64,000 nt of DNA. Source: Alisma plantago-aquatica. Its lineage: Eukaryota > Streptophyta > Magnoliopsida > Alismatales > Alismataceae. Where the stretch lies: contig OY856409.1 of NCBI GenBank assembly GCA_963693085.1, positions 505,071,303-505,135,302 on the forward strand. Reading direction: 5' to 3'. The translations under genes were made by a program, and so were the position numbers. Below are positions 58,801 through 64,000 of the stretch, piece after piece. Position 1 is the stretch's first letter. Each line of letters starts with the position of its first letter. The notes beneath the pieces are model-generated. The model was given only the letters and a program-made list of their open reading frames with translations, searched no databases and was not told the origin of the DNA.

Positions 58801-60190
58801 TTACACCTTGCAGGAGAGAGGAGGATGCCCTACAACAACTGAAGTGGAGGATTTCTTCATCTACACTGAGCTCCATGGCTTCTTCTACCTCTTTCTCCCT
58901 TCTTTTTGTACTTTGCATTGTTATGAGTAGCTAGGCCCCTTGGGTGGGTTGTTTGGGGTGTAAAATGTTACTTTGATACCATGTTGGGGAAAATGATATG
59001 TAAACTTTGTAATTCCAATTGCTAATGATTATGTTCTATTACTATCTCATTCTCCATAAATTGCTTGTTGGTTTGTGCTTGAAATCAATTGGGAATTTAG
59101 GGAAATTACTTATATGTGTGAATTTTAGGATTTGCTCCTAGGTCCAATTCGTAGATCCCTAGCTAGATACCCATCTTCCTACATCATGATCAATTATCCT
59201 AACCCTATTTGAGAGATCTAAGTATCTAGTTTATATGAAATTAGTGTGTTTAGCATGGAGCTTTCTCAAGGCTAGAATGTGGGTGATGGGAGGCCTAAAA
59301 CCTCACTTCCACTCCCATTACTAACCTCAGCCCCTAATCATCCTAAGATCATCTAACCTAAAAACCTAGGCTTGATTAGACTCTAATTGGATTACACCTA
59401 AGCCCTAACCCAACTTATCCTCACAAGGGTAGTACAGAGTGTTAGGGACTAGTTCCTCTACACACAACCTAGCATATCCATGGCCAGTTAGTAGCTTATA
59501 ATATTTCATTAGACTCTAACTTGTTGTTTGGTTTTATAATATAAATGGAATCATAATATTCATATGTCACCCCCAACCTAATTGATAAGTGCATCCCCTA
59601 AATAGCCCACATCTACCTTAATTGCATTAAAACCCTAGTTTCCAACTTGCTTAGCTAGTGTTAGCTTAATTAGCTGTTTTCTTGCTTAGATAGCTTCTTG
59701 CCCTATTCTTTCTTTGTTCTTGCTTATTTAGCTCTTTAATTTCTCTCTTTCTCTTCTTGCATGCCTTAGCATAAATTGCCTTTTCATACCTAGCTTAATC
59801 TTTTCCTACTTAATTAGTCTCAATCTAATCTAGGATTAACTTAGATTTCATTCTCGCCTTTAATTTCTTTCTTGCTCACATTAGTCTAATCAAATCACCT
59901 TTAAACCCTTAACTCTAGTCTCCACAGTAGGAACCTAGAAAAAACTAACATATCTCTAGTGCTCACTTTTCTCCCTGTGGATTGACCCTATACTTGCCAC
60001 CCTCATAAACTACACCACGACCTCATGTGCCTGTGGGTGTAGTCTTTTAGTTTGTATGAGTGTATTGTGTGTAGGTATTTATAAACATTGAAAGTGAATC
60101 CACTCGTGTGCTTACATCCGCGGAGTTGCATCCATTCAAGTCTCAATTGAGTGGTTTGTAACGCAATTGGCGGGGGCACACCAAGCTTTC

Positions 60191-60208
60191 TGGTGCCGTT
60201 GTTGGGGA
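60191..60208 (+). other. Primer binding site, tRNA-Asp type
   Basis: It reads tggtgccgttgttgggga. The usual Athila/Tat sequence is TGGCGCCGTTGCCGGGGA; the three differences are all C to T, as expected from decay of methylated cytosines. The preceding caccaagctttc is also a common context. Confidence 0.8.
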
Positions 60209-60251
60209 GAAAGGTGCTCGACCTAGCTAGTTAATTTTTCTTTGACTTTTT
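60209..60251 (+). other. Start of gypsy internal region, cut by copia C
   Basis: Only about 43 bases of leader remain before the copia C LTR begins. The rest of the gypsy element, if present, would lie beyond position 64000. Confidence 0.55.
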
Positions 60252-61439
60252 TTTCGGTATAGTATGCCCAGAAAGTCAATCATATGATGATTGCAATGAG
60301 GCATGTGATACTTGATTTGTTAATAATAAAGGCAATTTTTGTCTATATGCTTTAACTATTTTGAGATAATAGTATAAGATGTTAGATGTATGGAGAGTGG
60401 CAATACTCAATGACGTATGTCTTCTAGTATGTGACTTGAACAATGAGATCATACAGATGTAAAAAGTATGTACATTCTCACTATCGTCCCTACTCGGTTG
60501 TTATTTTGGAAATAACCATAGACATCAATAACACAAAAGGCTAGAGTGTTTGGTGGTTGATGACAGAATCTCATCAGTCACGATATATGATATCAAACCA
60601 AGCACACAGATACATGTTAGAGAATAGTGTATCAGACAGACCCACCATAAGAGTGATGCATGGAAACCACACTTGGTTAGTTAAGATCATCTCTTATAGT
60701 ATTGGTGGTCACTGTGGTTCTTAGACCTGAAATCACTGCACTCATCACATGTGATTTGGTACACTTTGACATCATCAAACGCAGTCCTGAAACATGGGTT
60801 TTTTTAACAGTGATGATTGGGTGACTTTGACACATGGGGACTTACCTATGAGTGATAGATATGGAATTTTTTGCTCCTAAGGGAGTGTGATATCCTGGCC
60901 CCTTGAGGAGTGAGACTAAGAAATGCATGGCCATGTGCATGTAAGTCAATATATGTTATTGAGCTTACATATATCTCTGATAGTCTACTTTGAATCAAGA
61001 AGCATGGATTGAATGTTTGTAGAGGATGACAAGTCCATGCCTCGAGTTCAATTTGGATATCAGTGACAAAGGGACTATACATTCACTATAACACCAATAA
61101 TAGATTGTAGGTTGAAAGTTGTTCTCCAAATTTCCTCTTCACTTGGGTAGCACTGATGTGGGACTAGACACCACCCTTTGCTTGTGATGTCATAAGTTAG
61201 TTATGGATATTCACTACCAACGTGAAATGGAACCTATAGGGTCACACACATTGGATTAACCTAGAAGAGGAGTACATCCATGAATGATGTTTGGATTGAT
61301 TACTAAAGTGTTTAGGACTCAATTAAACATTTAATCAATAAACTTGACTCAGAATCATCAACTTCAAGTGTTGAAATAACTAATTAGAGTGTCAGATTGA
61401 TTGAGAACTGCATTAACTGAGTTATGTACAACCTGGACC

Positions 61440-61790
61440 ACCAACCGAGCGATTCACTGGGTGAACCGATCGGTTCATGATCAGTGAGATAATCGTTCAC
61501 TCTAGTGAAATGATCAGTTCATATGGACCAAACGAGCATGTGTTGGGTTTCCCATTTCATGAGAAAAGATCCTCGTTTCACTTGTTCAATTCAATTTGGA
61601 CAAGAATTAATCTTTGCATTAGTTAGAAATGAATAAGGAAAGTCAATTGTGGGCAAGTATGGGAAGTGAAACGACCAGTTTACTGGGTGAAACGATCGAC
61701 TCACCTAACCAAATGACCCATTCAGTTATGAACTGATCGGCTCACCTACCCAAACAACCAGTTTATTTATGAAATGACTAGTTTGCCTAC
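61440..61790. repeat. Cluster of imperfect palindromes in copia C LTR
   Basis: Half sites such as gtgaaccgatcggttcat, aatgatcagttca, aacgaccagttta and gaactgatcggctcac recur on both strands in two groups, at 61440-61530 and 61665-61790. They end about 80 bp before the TATA box, and so lie in the promoter-proximal U3. Confidence 0.75.
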
Positions 61791-61867
61791 CACAGTACAA
61801 TCACTTTGTGGAAAATTTGGTCCCTTCAACTCCCGCACAGACTGGGAACCCTGACCCTTCCCTCTAC

Positions 61868-61875
61868 TATAAATA
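61868..61875 (+). promoter_or_regulatory. TATA box of copia C LTR
   Basis: TATAAATA lies within cctctactataaatagaggg, conserved with element B at 22883. Transcription should start about 30 bp downstream, near the acacacaacc text. Confidence 0.8.
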
Positions 61876-62411
61876 GAGGGGTACAGGGGGCTTCTTAGAA
61901 CACACAACCCAGAACAACAATTGCTCTGTAAAGTTGTTGTCCTCTCTGGTTTTGGTAACTGAGAGAGCCCAAGTTGTTCTACCCGTCTAGGGAGAAACAA
62001 AGAGGGAAAGACAACTGCAGAAAAGTGACTAGTGGTGGGAGAGTGTGTCGGTGACTAGTACACTAACAGAAGGGGATAACTCCTCCTAGTCTGTCCTGCA
62101 GGATGACTAGAGTTCCCTATGGTCTGTGTAGACTATCTATAGAGGCGGGAGGTTTCTACTGCTCAGGAGGACGACTGTCAACCGCATTATGGGTCAAGAC
62201 TAGGAGTTGCACAGATGCCATCGAAGTCTAGGTGGTTGAAGACCGCACTAGTTGCAAGGTATTATCACTGAGCAAGCCTCAGGACCAGGTATATCTCGCT
62301 AAACCATCCTTCCTATTGCATATTTGTTGATGCAATCTACAGGTTATGGGTTTGTGGTTAGATAATTTTGTTTGGTTTCCGCTGCCTGTTCTGTCCCACA
62401 AAACTCGAAAG

Positions 62412-62429
62412 TGGTATCAGAGCCACGTC
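62412..62429 (+). other. Copia C primer binding site
   Basis: TGGTATCAGAGCCACGTC; the first 12 bases are the exact initiator tRNA-Met complement used by plant copia elements. It is one base inside the LTR end. Confidence 0.95.
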
Positions 62430-63762
62430 AACATACTATATTTTAGGATAAATTGATATGATCGGATTTTAGTTTTTTTACCATTTATTTATCGCATATG
62501 ATGCATATACTTTAACTTGATAATATGCATATCCGATTAAACATCACAATCCCTATATACATATATGATATGGTATATATATGCAATCGATACACGTCAC
62601 CATAAAATGGTTTTGATGGTGGATGTGTAGCGTTGTTATAGCATATAAAACCCTATGTGTGTGCTCGGTTGGTTGTGGTTGTTTGCATCTCGGTCTGCGT
62701 ACTGAGTTCTTTCTTCTATTCCAGATGTAACTAGAGATAACTTGAGACTTTTCTTCTACCTTTGCTCCCCCCGAATGTAACTCGGGGTTTCCCAAAGAAA
62801 TGTATAAAAGTAAGATAGTTTTATTTCCTATTATATCAAAGAACGGCGGTGGCCCAGATCAATGGTTAAGGGACCAAGACGACCGATTGATGGTGTAAGA
62901 CAAGTGGTTGGTGGCCTAACGAGGAGCATGACAACCCGACGAACTGACTGTCTGGAGGATCTAGAGGCTAGGAGGCGAGCCGATCAGTCATAGGATGAGT
63001 TGATCAACCCAGAATAGCCCAAGAACAAATCTTCATCAACTACAGGTTATTGTATGTTATGTAGACCTATATGATTGTAATTCCTTATGGCTCAAGGAAT
63101 TACAATAGGATGGCCATAATCATCGCTCTATCGCTTCACATTTTTCTTGTGGGATATAGCATGTATATGATACACATTGTATATGTAGTGATTGGATATG
63201 TATAAGTATATAGATATCAAACCCCTCAAATATAAATATTAAGTTTAAGATGCCTTCCAAAAGAAACACACATGAAAAGCTTGATCGACTAAGTGTGGGC
63301 ACGCCTTCGCATGGTGCACTGTCTATCTCGTGGAAGTGTGATAGTGGGTATGTGGGTCTGCCTTTACAGGGTGCATACTCATTGTGTTGGCTTCTGGGAA
63401 TAGACTTACAAGGTGATCTTAATAGGATTAAGCACCTTGAGGCATGCAGATGTTCATGACAAAGAGTTGTGCATAACTTCTATCAAGAGTTGCATATGAT
63501 GAAATTGGCAAAAGTTACCTACCTGAAAGAATCTAGTTGTGGGTGATAGCCCTCGTTGGTCCATAACCTAGAGGAAGTCAGGATCTTGCTCACTAGAAGG
63601 TTGTACACTGCAATCTTTTGAATTGATATATGAGGGTTATCAATTTGATCAAAATAGTGGGAGCGATAATTAATTAAAGACCTAATTAATATCATCAACT
63701 TTATCAAATCAAACAAATCAACAATATTTTGAAAAGTTGCAAAATTGTTATGTAGAATCCAA
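62430..63762 (+). other. Copia C 5' leader
   Basis: It matches the leader of element B in reverse. For example, gatgccttccaaaagaaacac at 63249 corresponds to the complement of 21465-21485, and tgtgggcacgcc to the complement of 21430-21445. No gene lies in it. Confidence 0.8.
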
Positions 63763-64000
63763 ATGACAAACACAAATACATTATCATTGTGATCAGTTCA
63801 TAAACGGGATAAACTTCAAATTTGGTTTGGGACCTTGAGAAGTGTTCTTAATAGTGAGTGTAAACTCTAAAGTCCTTGAAAGACCAGAGTCAATAGAACC
63901 ACTCTAAATGCACCTAAGGCTAAAATTGGATGCTTACTTGAAGTATGCCAATGATGCCTAAGACATCAAGAACCGTATGCTGAGCTATATAAACTATGAG
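63763..64000 (+). pseudogene. Copia C gag, N-terminal part, cut by window end
   Basis: The frame reads MTNTNTLSL, a stop, then SVHKRDKL, corresponding to MATNNNHFSLRSVLEKDKLN of element B. After a frame change it continues with RPESIEPL, a stop, then KLDAYLKYANDA and DIKNRMLSYINYE, matching the DAYKKCTEDA and DVKSLMLCSMNDE segments of B. It has at least three stops and one frameshift, so it is more decayed than the gag of B. Confidence 0.85.

Larger units (their letters stand above)
57998..60183 (+). mobile_element. Ty3/gypsy 5' LTR (Athila/Tat-like)
   Basis: The LTR is assigned from a tRNA-Asp-type primer site directly after it and a TATA box inside. It begins near tgatgcaaccctattttagg, where the tandem array breaks off, and ends near cacacca. 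Its content includes paired ccaccacggctgtggtg (58517), a ccatttccac microsatellite (58709-58800) and a tract of gcttanttag repeats (59640-59830). A partner LTR is outside the window. The clade is inferred only from the PBS type. The exact ends are estimated. Confidence 0.65.
60252..62410 (+). repeat. Copia C 5' LTR
   Basis: The complement of the element B LTRs along its whole 2.16 kb. The first bases (tttcggtatagtatgcccag) correspond to tgttggtatgtatgaccaaa in B, and the last (aaactcgaaa) to aaacccaata, so both TG and CA ends have mutated. Landmarks such as tttccgctgcct (62377) and ggagtacatccatgaatgat (61269) match. Many differences from B indicate an old copy. Confidence 0.85.
60252..64000 (+). 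mobile_element. Copia element C, same family as A and B, 5' part
   Basis: The plus-strand order is 5' LTR (60252-62410), PBS (62412-62429), leader (62430-63762) and gag start (63763 onward). It is the mirror image of the right half of element B. It runs off the window, so completeness and its right flank cannot be judged. It lies inside the gypsy element's leader. Confidence 0.88.

Noticed and set aside
58695..58934. 79-codon frame with a hydrophobic C-terminus
   Set aside because: Its first half is a ccatttcc microsatellite within the gypsy LTR, and there is no partner to support coding.

Overview
The window looks like nuclear, intergenic DNA of a flowering plant, built almost entirely of nested transposable elements. 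Evidence is the AT-rich base composition, plant-type Ty1/copia and Ty3/gypsy LTR retrotransposons, CACTA (En/Spm) DNA transposons with the plant Tnp2 domain set, small non-autonomous DNA elements and long (TA)n microsatellites. I found no host housekeeping gene, tRNA, rRNA or CRISPR array. The species cannot be named from the sequence. Every retrotransposon or transposase gene I recognise carries stops or frameshifts, so their reading frames are annotated as pseudogenes.

Layout. (1) 1-13090: a minus-strand copia element (A), broken by a fragment of a second copia lineage (about 758-2698) and by a 5'-truncated CACTA element (copy 1, 5589-12090). (2) 13090-26793: unassigned AT-rich DNA interrupted by a complete minus-strand copia element (B, 15296-24528) with two 2.1-2.2 kb LTRs, PBS, PPT, gag and a near-perfect 5-bp target duplication. 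(3) 26794-41156: CACTA copy 2, with both ends, a tnp2 pseudogene and a multi-exon second gene (Transposase_24-like region plus a Ulp1/C48 protease), interrupted by a 4.76 kb solo LTR (33665-38422). (4) 41157-48445: AT-rich DNA with local duplications, a hAT-type MITE with a perfect 8-bp target duplication, and a cluster of small elements embedded in (TA)n tracts. (5) 48446-53302: CACTA copy 3, which lacks transposase genes but carries a 163-codon two-exon open frame with a B3-like sequence pattern; it sits inside one of the TA-flanked elements. (6) 53303-57997: (TA)n tracts, a 394-bp inverted-repeat element between microsatellites, a second hAT MITE and a diverged tandem array. (7) 57998-64000: a plus-strand gypsy LTR with a tRNA-Asp-type PBS, cut about 40 bp after the PBS by a plus-strand copia element (C) of the same family as A and B, which runs off the right edge.

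The three copia copies (A, B, C) and three CACTA copies can be compared with one another, and that comparison supplies most of the boundaries here. The points most worth a second look are the B3-like frame in CACTA copy 3, the arrays of imperfect palindromes inside two unrelated LTR families, a 190-bp near-perfect foldback upstream of tnp2, the microsatellite-embedded small elements, and an intron present in one CACTA copy and absent from the other.
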